NCBI GenBank assembly: GCA_949066965.1 | Contig: CARTDA010000017.1 | Span: forward strand, 7,719 to 71,718 | Source: COE1 sp949066965 | Lineage (GTDB): Bacteria; Bacillota; Clostridia; Lachnospirales; Lachnospiraceae | Length of the DNA stretch: 64,000 bases | Direction: 5' to 3' | In this document: in pieces, positions 18,241-25,632 of the stretch | Numbering within the stretch: position 1 is the stretch's first letter | How the letters are laid out: each line of letters begins with the position of its first letter | Notes under the pieces: generated by a model | The model's database searches: none | Told to the model about the DNA's origin: nothing | What the model saw: the letters and a program-made list of their open reading frames with translations, nothing else | Made by a program: the position numbers and the translations under genes

Positions 18241-20478
18241 TTATTTCTTTTTCATCTTTGTTTTCATCACATACCACAATGCACCTGTAATACATACGGA
18301 AGAATACGTACCGCATACAATACCTACCATAAGCGGCAGTGCAAACTCCCTGATTGAGGTAACACCCAGTACATACAGCGCCGCAACCATGATAAATGTC
18401 GTCATTGAAGTAAAGATACTTCTGGAAAGCGTCTGGCTGATACTTCTGTTGACAAGCTCGTCAAGCGTGTCCTTTTTCAGCATCGAGCCAAGGTTCTCCC
18501 TGATACGGTCGAAAATAACGATGGTCGCATTGATGGAATATCCGACAATGGTAAGCATGCAGGCAATGAACGTACTGCCCACAGAGACCTTTGCAACCGC
18601 ATAAAACGCAAGAACCACGAGCACGTCATGCAGCAGCGCCGCAACAGAGCTTGCCGCAAACCGGATATCCTTAAACCGGAACCAGATATAAATCAGCATA
18701 CAGATTGTCGAGATAATGACTGCGACAACCGCATCACTCTTCATCTCCGAGCTGATGGTGGAACTAATCGTCTCAGCCGTGATAAGCTCCTTGTTTACAC
18801 CAAACTGGTCAACCAGTGCCGTTTCCAGCTCCTGCCGCTCGTCGACATTGAGTTCCCTCGTCTTAAAAATGACCTCATTGGAACCTGCAACCTTCTGCAC
18901 CTGAATCGCGCCATCACCCGTCACACTGCTGAATACCGGGACAACATTCGCATCAATTGCCGCAAGGTCCATATCCTCGTTAAATGTGACATTCGTGGAT
19001 GTACCGCCTACAAAGTCAAGGCTGTAATTTAGTACCTTTCCTGTCGATGCACTATTGACACCCATAAATACAAATCCAAGAACAATCACTGCAATTGAAC
19101 ATGCAAAGAAAATATTTTTCTTTCCAAGGAAATTGACAGTGCTTTTCTCCTTATTCGTTCCATAAAACTTGACATCCTTCAGGCCAACCGCAAAAAATGC
19201 CCTGAGAATCATCCTTGTCACAAAGAGCGCCGTAAACATGGACAGCACAATACCAAGACCAAGTGTATATGCAAATCCCTTGACCGTTCCGGAACCCTTA
19301 ACCCCAAGCACAAAAGCCGCAATCAGCGTTGTCACATTGCCATCAATAATTGCAGAAAGCGCTTTCTGGAATCCCGTGTCAATTGCGCTCCTGACTGTCT
19401 TGCCAGCCGTAAGCTCTTCACGGATACGTGCAAAAATGATAACGTTTGCATCAACTGCCATACCAATCGAAAGGATAATACCTGCGATACCCGGAAGTGT
19501 CAGGGTAATCTCAAACATATTCAGGCACAACACAATCAGGCACGTATAAATAATCAGTGCAAGCACAGACGAAAGTCCCGGAATGCGGTATACAATAATC
19601 ATGAACAGCGCAATGATAATCAGACCGATAATGGCTGCCTGCAAGCTTGTATTGACAGCCTCCTCGCCAAGCTGTGCGCCCACCACATTGGAGCGCAGCT
19701 CCTCAAGCTCAAGCTTCAGCCCGCCGATACGAATCTGGCTTGCAAGCTTTTCTGCCTCCTCAAAGCTTGCCATCCCCGTAATCTGCGCCTTACCGTCCTT
19801 GAGCGCCGCCTGCACCCTCGGCACACTGATGAAGTCGCCGTCATAATAGATACCGATGGTCTCGCCCTTTGAGAATGCCTTTGTTGTGGCATCGGCAAAC
19901 TTTGTCGTGCCCTCACTGGTAAAGGTAAGGTCTACCACAAACTGGCTGTTTCCCAGTTCATCACTTGCAGAGCCGCCCTGCGCCGCGCTGACATCCGTAC
20001 CTTCCAGCACAACACCGCCGTCAGCAAGAAGCTCGTCAATCGTCTTGTCCAGAGAATATCCTGTCGCGCCGGAACCCGTGTAGGAATAATTCTGGTTTCC
20101 GTCATCATCCGACTGTGCAATAAAATACAGCGCACCCGGTCTTCCCAGATCCTCAAGAATCGAATTGGCATCCGATACACCGGGAATCTCAATATTGATA
20201 CGGTCAGCGCCTTCCTGATATACCTGTGCCTCTGTACTGTATACCTCCACTCGTTTCTGTAGCTTGTAGATGGTGTCACTCATGTCCGCAGCGGAAGGCT
20301 CCTCGTCCCCCACTACCTGATAGGTGATGCTCACACCTCCGGCAAGGTCAAGACCCTGCTTAATACCGGATGCGGCACCCGCCTTTTCCGTGCCAATCCC
20401 CCAGATTGCCACATATCCCAACGCTACCGTGATAAGCACTGTCAGGATTAACGTAATAATGGCTTTATTTTTTTTCAT
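18241..20478 (-). CDS. secDF: fused protein translocase subunits SecD-SecF
   Basis: Membrane protein that uses the proton gradient to help Sec export. The 745-residue product joins SecD (about 1-430) and SecF (about 450-745). The N-terminal helix is followed by GLDLAGGVSITYQV, the periplasmic-type P1 head with RRPGALYF-like DLGRPGALYF, and helices with GIAGIILSIGMAVDANVIIF. The SecF half has DFVGGTSTNVTF, the paired AALLHDVLVVLAFYA and SINATIVIFDRIREN. Twelve membrane helices are expected. It follows scfB by 29 bases, an order found in many Clostridia. Confidence 0.95.
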   Translation of the reverse strand: MKKNKAIITLILTVLITVALGYVAIWGIGTEKAGAASGIKQGLDLAGGVSITYQVVGDEEPSAADMSDTIYKLQKRVEVYSTEAQVYQEGADRINIEIPGVSDANSILEDLGRPGALYFIAQSDDDGNQNYSYTGSGATGYSLDKTIDELLADGGVVLEGTDVSAAQGGSASDELGNSQFVVDLTFTSEGTTKFADATTKAFSKGETIGIYYDGDFISVPRVQAALKDGKAQITGMASFEEAEKLASQIRIGGLKLELEELRSNVVGAQLGEEAVNTSLQAAIIGLIIIALFMIIVYRIPGLSSVLALIIYTCLIVLCLNMFEITLTLPGIAGIILSIGMAVDANVIIFARIREELTAGKTVRSAIDTGFQKALSAIIDGNVTTLIAAFVLGVKGSGTVKGFAYTLGLGIVLSMFTALFVTRMILRAFFAVGLKDVKFYGTNKEKSTVNFLGKKNIFFACSIAVIVLGFVFMGVNSASTGKVLNYSLDFVGGTSTNVTFNEDMDLAAIDANVVPVFSSVTGDGAIQVQKVAGSNEVIFKTRELNVDERQELETALVDQFGVNKELITAETISSTISSEMKSDAVVAVIISTICMLIYIWFRFKDIRFAASSVAALLHDVLVVLAFYAVAKVSVGSTFIACMLTIVGYSINATIVIFDRIRENLGSMLKKDTLDELVNRSISQTLSRSIFTSMTTFIMVAALYVLGVTSIREFALPLMVGIVCGTYSSVCITGALWYVMKTKMKKK

Positions 20479-20507
20479 TACCTGTATACTCCTTTACTTT
20501 CTTTTGC

Positions 20508-21893
20508 CTATGCCCGTGTTTCTTCGGCAAGAGCAGCCTTTATCATGATTGCACATTCAACACGTTTCCTCTGAAGCTCACAGCCCAAGTCGTAAGCGTC
20601 ATTGATGTTTCCATGGAAATTGTAGGAATTTGCCGCACATCCTCCGCTGCAGTAGAATTTTGCGAAACAGTTCCTGCATTTTTCCTTTGAATATACATTG
20701 CATGCCTTGAATTGTTCCCGAATATCTGTATTGGTAATCCCATCGTCCACATTTCCCATCAGGAACGATTCCTGTCCGACAAACTGGTGGCATGGGTAAA
20801 AATCACCCCACGGCGTCACAGCCAGATACTCTGTCCCCGAGCCACATCCCGACAGTCTCTTGTAGACACATGGTCCGCCTTTCAAGTCTATCATAAAATG
20901 AAAGAAATTGAAACCCTTTCCTTCCTTATGCCGCCGGACCATCTCGACAGCCAGCTTGTCATACTCCGATAGAAGCTCAGGAATGTCCTCGGGAACAAGT
21001 GCATAGTCCTCCCCATCTGGCGCTACAACCGGCTCAACCGAAATCTGCTCAAAGCCCAAATCAGCCAGATGGCAGACATCTGCCGCAAAGTCCTTATTGA
21101 AATGCGTAAACGTCCCGCGCACATAATAATTGGTCTGATTCCTGCTCTCCGCCACTTTTTTAAATTTCGGAATCACCAAATCATAACTGCCCTGTCCCCC
21201 GGCAAGCGGACGCATTTTGTCATGGATTTCCTTCCGTCCGTCCACACTCAGAACGATATTTGCCATCTCCCTGTTGGCAAAGTCAATGATGTCATCACTC
21301 AGCAGCACGCCGTTCGTCGTCAGTGTAAAACGAAACCGTTTGTTGTTTGGTTCCTCAAGGCTCCTGCCATATGCGACCAAATCCTTTACGACCTGCCAGT
21401 TCATCAGCGGTTCCCCGCCAAAAAAATCCACTTCCAGATTCACGCGGCTGCCTGAGTTTGCCACAAGAAAGTCCAGTGCCTTTTTGCCGACCTCATAGCT
21501 CATAAGCGCCCTTCTGCCATGGTACTCTCCCTCCTCCGCAAAGCAGTACCTGCACTTGAGGTTGCAGTCATGCGCTATATGCAGGCAGAGTGCCTTCACG
21601 ACTGTCTCGCGGTTCCGGAAGGCATCTATACTCTTTTCGTAGATATCCTCCGCAAAAAGCATCCCATCCTTTTTCAATTCATATATCTCATCGACAAGCT
21701 CGTCCCATTCTTCCGCCTTATCCGCAAATTCCTTTTTCAATCTATCGAGTACCGTTTCCTTGTCCGCATTTTCAAGATGGTTCTCAACCATGCAGGCAAT
21801 CACGTCATAGACAACGTCATCAACAACATGTACAGAACCGCTGTTGACATCTAAGACAATATTGTATCCATTGTTTTTATACTGGTGTATCAA
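20508..21893 (-). CDS. scfB: SCIFF peptide maturase, radical SAM/SPASM protein
   Basis: Installs thioether cross-links in the six-cysteine SCIFF peptide encoded just upstream. The 461-residue product has the N-terminal peptide-recognition region (LNGY-like NNGYNIVLDVNSG), the radical SAM CxxxCxxC in CNLKCRYCFA, GGEPLMNW, and a SPASM domain with cysteines in CGSGTEYLAV, FYPCHQF, and CRNCFAKFYCSGGC. The usual family start is M-IHQYK; here that codon is TTG at 21893, placed 8 bases after AGGAAGG. The ATG at 21914 would put this ribosome site inside the gene, so TTG is preferred. Confidence 0.94.
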   Translation of the reverse strand: MIHQYKNNGYNIVLDVNSGSVHVVDDVVYDVIACMVENHLENADKETVLDRLKKEFADKAEEWDELVDEIYELKKDGMLFAEDIYEKSIDAFRNRETVVKALCLHIAHDCNLKCRYCFAEEGEYHGRRALMSYEVGKKALDFLVANSGSRVNLEVDFFGGEPLMNWQVVKDLVAYGRSLEEPNNKRFRFTLTTNGVLLSDDIIDFANREMANIVLSVDGRKEIHDKMRPLAGGQGSYDLVIPKFKKVAESRNQTNYYVRGTFTHFNKDFAADVCHLADLGFEQISVEPVVAPDGEDYALVPEDIPELLSEYDKLAVEMVRRHKEGKGFNFFHFMIDLKGGPCVYKRLSGCGSGTEYLAVTPWGDFYPCHQFVGQESFLMGNVDDGITNTDIREQFKACNVYSKEKCRNCFAKFYCSGGCAANSYNFHGNINDAYDLGCELQRKRVECAIMIKAALAEETRA

Positions 21894-21931
21894 TTTCTTT
21901 TCCTTCCTATCCATATAAACGTATCCGCAGA

Positions 21932-21943
21932 CTGAACTGTTAC
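21932..21943 (+). repeat. solo CTGAACTGTTAC end motif
   Basis: This 12-mer equals the right end of the MITE-like element at 27986-28122 and also occurs at 44115-44126. No matching left partner is seen nearby. It lies just upstream of scfB. Confidence 0.4.
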
Positions 21944-21987
21944 GGATTCCCGATTATCCCTCTAACCAAATGATTACACACACATAA

Positions 21988-22019
21988 TAAGCAGCGATTA
22001 ATGTAAAAACCGCTGCTTA
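21988..22019 (-). promoter_or_regulatory. hairpin between scfA and scfB
   Basis: TAAGCAGCG (21988-21996) pairs with CGCTGCTTA (22011-22019) around a 14-base loop. No T run follows on the minus strand, so it is not a clear terminator. Placed between the peptide and enzyme genes it could protect the scfA message or lower scfB expression; this is inference. Confidence 0.4.
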
Positions 22020-22107
22020 CTTATAATTCTGCTTTATAAGTGTTCTGTGATAAATCTTCTGTTGTGAAATCCTTTGGCATCATGAAATGCCGCCTCTTTA
22101 TCTATCC

Positions 22108-22251
22108 TTATTTTGCCTGCTCACAGCTCTGATTTCCAACAGTGCATGATGTCTTACATGCTGACTGGCAGGATGTCTGGCACTCGCCGCATCCACCTTT
22201 CTTTACAGACTCTTTATAGTCCCTGGTCGTTAATGTCTTAATGTGTTTCAT
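22108..22251 (-). CDS. scfA: six-cysteine SCIFF peptide precursor
   Basis: A 47-residue peptide with six cysteines in its C-terminal half (positions 21, 24, 28, 32, 36 and 43), the SCIFF hallmark. The N-terminus MKHIKTLTTRDYKES is the part recognised by the maturase. Ribosome site AAGGAGG lies 8 bases before the ATG at 22251. The maturase gene scfB follows after about 215 bases. The mature product carries Cys thioether bridges; its cellular role is not established. Confidence 0.95.
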   Translation of the reverse strand: MKHIKTLTTRDYKESVKKGGCGECQTSCQSACKTSCTVGNQSCEQAK

Positions 22252-22304
22252 ACCAATTGCCTCCTTAATATATTATTTTGCTATATGTTGTTTTAGTCTA
22301 AAGT

Positions 22305-22333
22305 AGTATATCACATATTTTCATATCCGAAAA
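22305..22333 (-). promoter_or_regulatory. promoter of scfA (extended -10)
   Basis: On the minus strand TGATATACT gives an extended -10 (TATACT at 22305-22310). The -35 position, 17 bases upstream (22328-22333), reads TTTTCG and is weak. It lies about 55 bases before the scfA start. Confidence 0.4.
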
Positions 22334-22358
22334 GTGTTTTTTTGTAAAATGACTTTTT

Positions 22359-23390
22359 TTACATTACTTTCTGGAGGTAAGACGTGTATGCATACAACGG
22401 CTGACCATTTAAGACGACCCTTGACCACCCATTATTTCCAATACCGGTACGGAATATCATGTCCCCCGGATTTATTGGAACAACAATCGTTGCCGGATTG
22501 TCTGTGCTTGGGACAGTCCGCAAATTCACCGTTGTTGTGGCAGTCACAACTTCATTGACATCGATATACTGCACATTTGCGGCATTTTCAGCGCTTACCG
22601 GAGCTGCCCCGCTCGGGTCTTTCGGCTCCGCAATCCCATCATAATTGAAATAGGAGACATTCATATCCACACTTCCTGGAATTCCGGGAATGACCGCCTT
22701 GCTTGTATACTGCCACATCGCCTGCACGCCTGCATAGCTGCTTGCCGGCGTAATGGGAAACGGCTCGGCCGGATACTGTGAAACCCAGACCTTGTACTTA
22801 TTCAGGATATCCATATTCCAGTCCTTGCTGTCAGTCATCTCATTTCTAGACGCATAAAACATAGGTGTGTATCCTCTTGCTGCTATCGTGTCAAGGAATT
22901 TGACGGCAAGTGCCGTCCGCACATCCTTTCCAAGCAGATACTGCCTGCTCGAGGTGTTCCTGAATCCCTCGCAGTCAAACGCTACCGGAAATGTAATCTT
23001 GTACTTGTCAATGATATTTGCGGTAAAAATTGCCTCCTCGACTGCCTCTGCCTCGTTCACTGCAGCAGAGAAAAAGTATGCGCCAACCTTTAAGCCGACT
23101 CTCTGTGCTTCCTGCAGGTTATACCGTGCATATGGATCCTCATTCAGGACACCCGTACTCTGTGTGCGGTAGCCGACCCTGATTATCGCAAACTGTACGC
23201 CGGAAGCTGCCACCTGATCCCAGTTTATCAGTCCCTGATAACGCGATACGTCAACGCCCAGCGCCGCCTGTGCGACTTCGTTTGGCGCTGCCTGCACTGT
23301 CATCTGCGGAACAAACGCGGATAAAAATACGATAAGTGACATCAGGACTGCCTTTACCCTTGCTGCCCTCTTATGTAATATGTTTTTCAT
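22359..23390 (-). CDS. secreted GH25 lysozyme with SH3-type C-terminus
   Basis: Predicted secreted muramidase. The 343-residue product has a signal peptide (basic start, then hydrophobic VLMSLIVFLSAFVP, cut near VQA-AP). The GH25 domain (about 50-265) has GVDVSRYQG and AFDCEGF, holding the acidic residues expected in GH25. A C-terminal SH3b-like domain (about 285-343) has TTTVNLRTVPS. The ATG at 23390 with GGAGAGGAG is preferred to the frame to 23432. It separates scfA from the TIGR04086 gene, which are often adjacent in Clostridia. Confidence 0.9.
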   Translation of the reverse strand: MKNILHKRAARVKAVLMSLIVFLSAFVPQMTVQAAPNEVAQAALGVDVSRYQGLINWDQVAASGVQFAIIRVGYRTQSTGVLNEDPYARYNLQEAQRVGLKVGAYFFSAAVNEAEAVEEAIFTANIIDKYKITFPVAFDCEGFRNTSSRQYLLGKDVRTALAVKFLDTIAARGYTPMFYASRNEMTDSKDWNMDILNKYKVWVSQYPAEPFPITPASSYAGVQAMWQYTSKAVIPGIPGSVDMNVSYFNYDGIAEPKDPSGAAPVSAENAANVQYIDVNEVVTATTTVNLRTVPSTDNPATIVVPINPGDMIFRTGIGNNGWSRVVLNGQPLYAYTSYLQKVM

Positions 23391-23430
23391 AATACTCCTC
23401 TCCTTTTGCTTTGCATAACTATTTTGCTTC

Positions 23431-23510
23431 AATCGAGCAGGAAAGCTTTATCTTTCCCTGCCCGCCGCGCCGCCGATGGCACATTTCCCCTGCATTGGCG
23501 TGCGCATAAA
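23431..23510 (+). repeat. structured dispersed repeat, copy B
   Basis: Hairpin 1 is CAGGAAAG (23438-23445) with CTTTCCCTG (23452-23460). After CCGCGC comes hairpin 2, CGCCGATG (23471-23478) with CATTGGCG (23493-23500), including one G-U pair, around GCACATTTCCCC. It ends TGCGCATAAA and runs straight into a strong hairpin at 23513. It lies in the 306-base gene-free stretch upstream of the GH25 gene. Confidence 0.7.
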
Positions 23511-23512
23511 AA

Positions 23513-23554
23513 CAGAACTTGTTTGGAAAATAAGGACGGTTTCCAAACAAGTTC
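23513..23554 (-). terminator. terminator after the TIGR04086 gene
   Basis: A 16-bp perfect stem (AGAACTTGTTTGGAAA at 23513-23528 with its complement at 23539-23554) and a 10-base loop. On the minus strand it is followed by TGTTTTTATG, so it probably ends the transcript from 23697-24068 before the GH25 gene. Confidence 0.7.
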
Positions 23555-23696
23555 TAGTATAACATAATCCGACAAAAAAGAAAGTTATTTTACAAAATAT
23601 TTATGTTTCCATATTGTGTTAGGATCTGGCTCAAAATAGCTTACCGATAGTCCGCATTTTTTTCGATGACATCGCGGCTGTACCCTGTTAACGGAC

Positions 23697-24068
23697 TCAC
23701 CCGAGCATTCCGCCGAGCATTCCACTGCCAAGGCAAATCAAGAGTGTTGTAATGCTGGAATTGCTAACCGGCGCAAAGCCCGGGTCCGCAAAAATGGATA
23801 CCGCACAGATAATTGCAAAATATGCCGCTCCCGCCGCCATGCCCCAGATAAATCTCCTGCTTGCCGCTCCCTTTGAGAAAAAAAGTCCTGCCAAAAGGGA
23901 GGAGATACAATAAATTACAATAATGCTGATATCAACCACATTTTCCCCGAGTGAAAACTTGTACAGCAGCCCTGCCACTGCCAAGAGCAGTGCCCCCGTT
24001 ATCAGATATGCTGCCATAAGGCACTTAAACAATGCAATCAGCCTTTCTGTCCCCCATGTACTTTTCAC
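23697..24068 (-). CDS. TIGR04086-family membrane protein
   Basis: The 123-residue product has four hydrophobic segments and the family pattern: an LLYKFSLGENVVD loop, a second segment with SSLLAGLFFSKGAASRRFIWG, and a glycine-rich C-terminus GSGMLGGMLG. Function is unknown. The start is GTG at 24068 behind GGAGG. Family members sit with yajC, scfA/scfB and secDF in Clostridia, which fits this location and hints at a link to the membrane or export. Confidence 0.85.
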   Translation of the reverse strand: MKSTWGTERLIALFKCLMAAYLITGALLLAVAGLLYKFSLGENVVDISIIVIYCISSLLAGLFFSKGAASRRFIWGMAAGAAYFAIICAVSIFADPGFAPVSNSSITTLLICLGSGMLGGMLG

Positions 24069-24134
24069 GCCATTCTACCTCCATTTTTCACATTAAAATA
24101 TCCAAGTGTTTATGAATGTTTTTTTCACATTATC

Positions 24135-24163
24135 TTGTATTATTTCATTAACACTGTTATAAT
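24135..24163 (+). promoter_or_regulatory. promoter of the CNNM-type gene
   Basis: TTGTAT (24135-24140) and a perfect TATAAT (24158-24163) with a 17-base spacer. It is about 90 bases before the gene. The leader holds a GC hairpin GCTGCC/GGCAGC at 24190-24220. Confidence 0.6.
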
Positions 24164-24252
24164 CTATGCTGATACATTTAATAATATGCGCTGCCAGCTT
24201 GTCGTTTTATCGCCGGCAGCCCATATAGCCATTAAAAAAAGGAGTGATTTTT

Positions 24253-25566
24253 TTGGATACCCCTGGTGCCATACAACTTGTAATTCTTGTAGTGCTTATA
24301 GTACTGTCAGCTTTCTTTTCGTCAGCGGAGACTGCACTCACCACACTGAGCGATGTGAAGGTGCGTGCCATGGTGGACGCCAATCCCACCGGACGCGTTC
24401 TCACGCTTCAAAAAATTCTGGATAACAGGAGTAAACTTATCAGTGCGATTCTAATCGGAAACAATGTCGTGAACATCAGTGCCTCCTCTCTCATGACTTC
24501 GCTTGTCATACGTATCTGGGGAAATGCCGCTGTCGGTATCGGTACCGGCATACTGACACTGGTAGTCCTTATTTTGGGCGAAATTGTTCCCAAGACATGG
24601 GCCATGTGCAACAACGAAAAATTGTCCCTTGCCTATGCCAGAGTCATTTATTTCCTTATGCAGCTGCTGACTCCCGTTATCTTTATCATTGACAAAATTT
24701 CAGGATTTTTCCTCGGCATTATGCATATTGACTCATCGGCGCGTGTCGCGATGACAGAAACCGAGCTCAAGACATACGTGGATGTGAGCCATGAGGACGG
24801 TGTGATTGAACAGGAAGAAAAAAAGCTTATCTACAATGTGTTCGAGTTTGGCGACTCTGTGGCAAAGGACATCATGATACCGCGTATTGACATGACTACG
24901 ATAGATGTCAATGCCACCTATGACGAGTTATTGTCCCTGTTCCGGGAATCAATGTACACCCGTATTCCTGTCTACGAAAATGACACGGACAACATTATCG
25001 GTATCGTGATCGTAAAAGACTTCCTTCTGGTCGAGGACAGGGAACATTTCAAGATCCAGGACATTATGCGCGAAGGGTATTATACCTATGAATACAAAAA
25101 GACTGCCGACTTGCTTTTGGAAATGCGGCTGAGCACCACCAATATCTCCCTTGTGCTGAATGAGTACGGTGCAACAGTCGGAATGATTACCATCGAGGAT
25201 TTGCTTGAGGAAATTGTAGGTGAAATCCGGGATGAATTTGATGCCGACGAGGAGGAACTGTTGAAAAAAATTGGCGACAATGCATACGAAGTCGGCGGAA
25301 GCATGAAGCTTGACGATATCAATGATGTGCTCGACACAAAATTTGACTCTGAGGACTATGATTCCATCGGCGGCATCATGATTGAGCTTTTAGACCGCTT
25401 TCCAGCCGAGGGCGAGTCTGTCACAACGGATAACGGCATCACACTCACTGCAAAAAGTGTGGATAACAACCGCATTGAAACTGTCGTAATCCTCCTGCCC
25501 GAACCAGAAACCCCGCCGGAAGAAGACGCTGTTAAACCGGATTCCGAGGATGAACAGCAGCAATAA
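24253..25566 (+). CDS. hemolysin C/CNNM-type membrane protein with CBS pair
   Basis: CorC/CNNM-family proteins are linked to magnesium or cobalt homeostasis. The 437-residue product has an N-terminal CNNM membrane domain (about 1-185, three to four helices, with SAFFSSAETAL and LGEIVPKTWA), two CBS domains (about 200-330, with DIMIPRIDMTTI and MITIEDLLEEIVGEI), and a C-terminal CorC_HlyC domain (about 345-420). The final segment is acidic and ends in three Gln. TTG at 24253 is placed 9 bases after GGAG and is preferred; GTG at 24244 overlaps that site. It is one of two plus-strand genes. Confidence 0.9.
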   Translation: MDTPGAIQLVILVVLIVLSAFFSSAETALTTLSDVKVRAMVDANPTGRVLTLQKILDNRSKLISAILIGNNVVNISASSLMTSLVIRIWGNAAVGIGTGILTLVVLILGEIVPKTWAMCNNEKLSLAYARVIYFLMQLLTPVIFIIDKISGFFLGIMHIDSSARVAMTETELKTYVDVSHEDGVIEQEEKKLIYNVFEFGDSVAKDIMIPRIDMTTIDVNATYDELLSLFRESMYTRIPVYENDTDNIIGIVIVKDFLLVEDREHFKIQDIMREGYYTYEYKKTADLLLEMRLSTTNISLVLNEYGATVGMITIEDLLEEIVGEIRDEFDADEEELLKKIGDNAYEVGGSMKLDDINDVLDTKFDSEDYDSIGGIMIELLDRFPAEGESVTTDNGITLTAKSVDNNRIETVVILLPEPETPPEEDAVKPDSEDEQQQ

Positions 25567-25605
25567 CTGCGGCATACTTCCTCTGCATGGGGCTGTGCAT
25601 AAAAA
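25567..25605 (+). repeat. structured dispersed repeat, half copy F
   Basis: Starts right after the stop codon of the CNNM-type gene and matches only the 3' part of the family: CTGCGGCATACTTCC then CTGTGCATAAAA, close to copy D (56336-56372). It runs directly into the terminator stem at 25601. Confidence 0.5.
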
Positions 25606-25632
25606 ATTGAGTGCTTTCGCACTCAATTTTTT
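25601..25632. terminator. bidirectional terminator
   Basis: AAAAAATTGAGTGC (25601-25614) pairs with GCACTCAATTTTTT (25619-25632) around loop TTTC. It has A on one side and T on the other, so it can stop both the plus-strand CNNM transcript and the minus-strand gene whose stop codon overlaps it at 25631. Confidence 0.85.

Noticed and set aside
24164..24252. M-box (Mg) riboswitch in front of the CNNM-type gene
   Set aside because: Only one short GC hairpin and about 80 bases of leader; the M-box is about 160 bases with several conserved stems that are not present.
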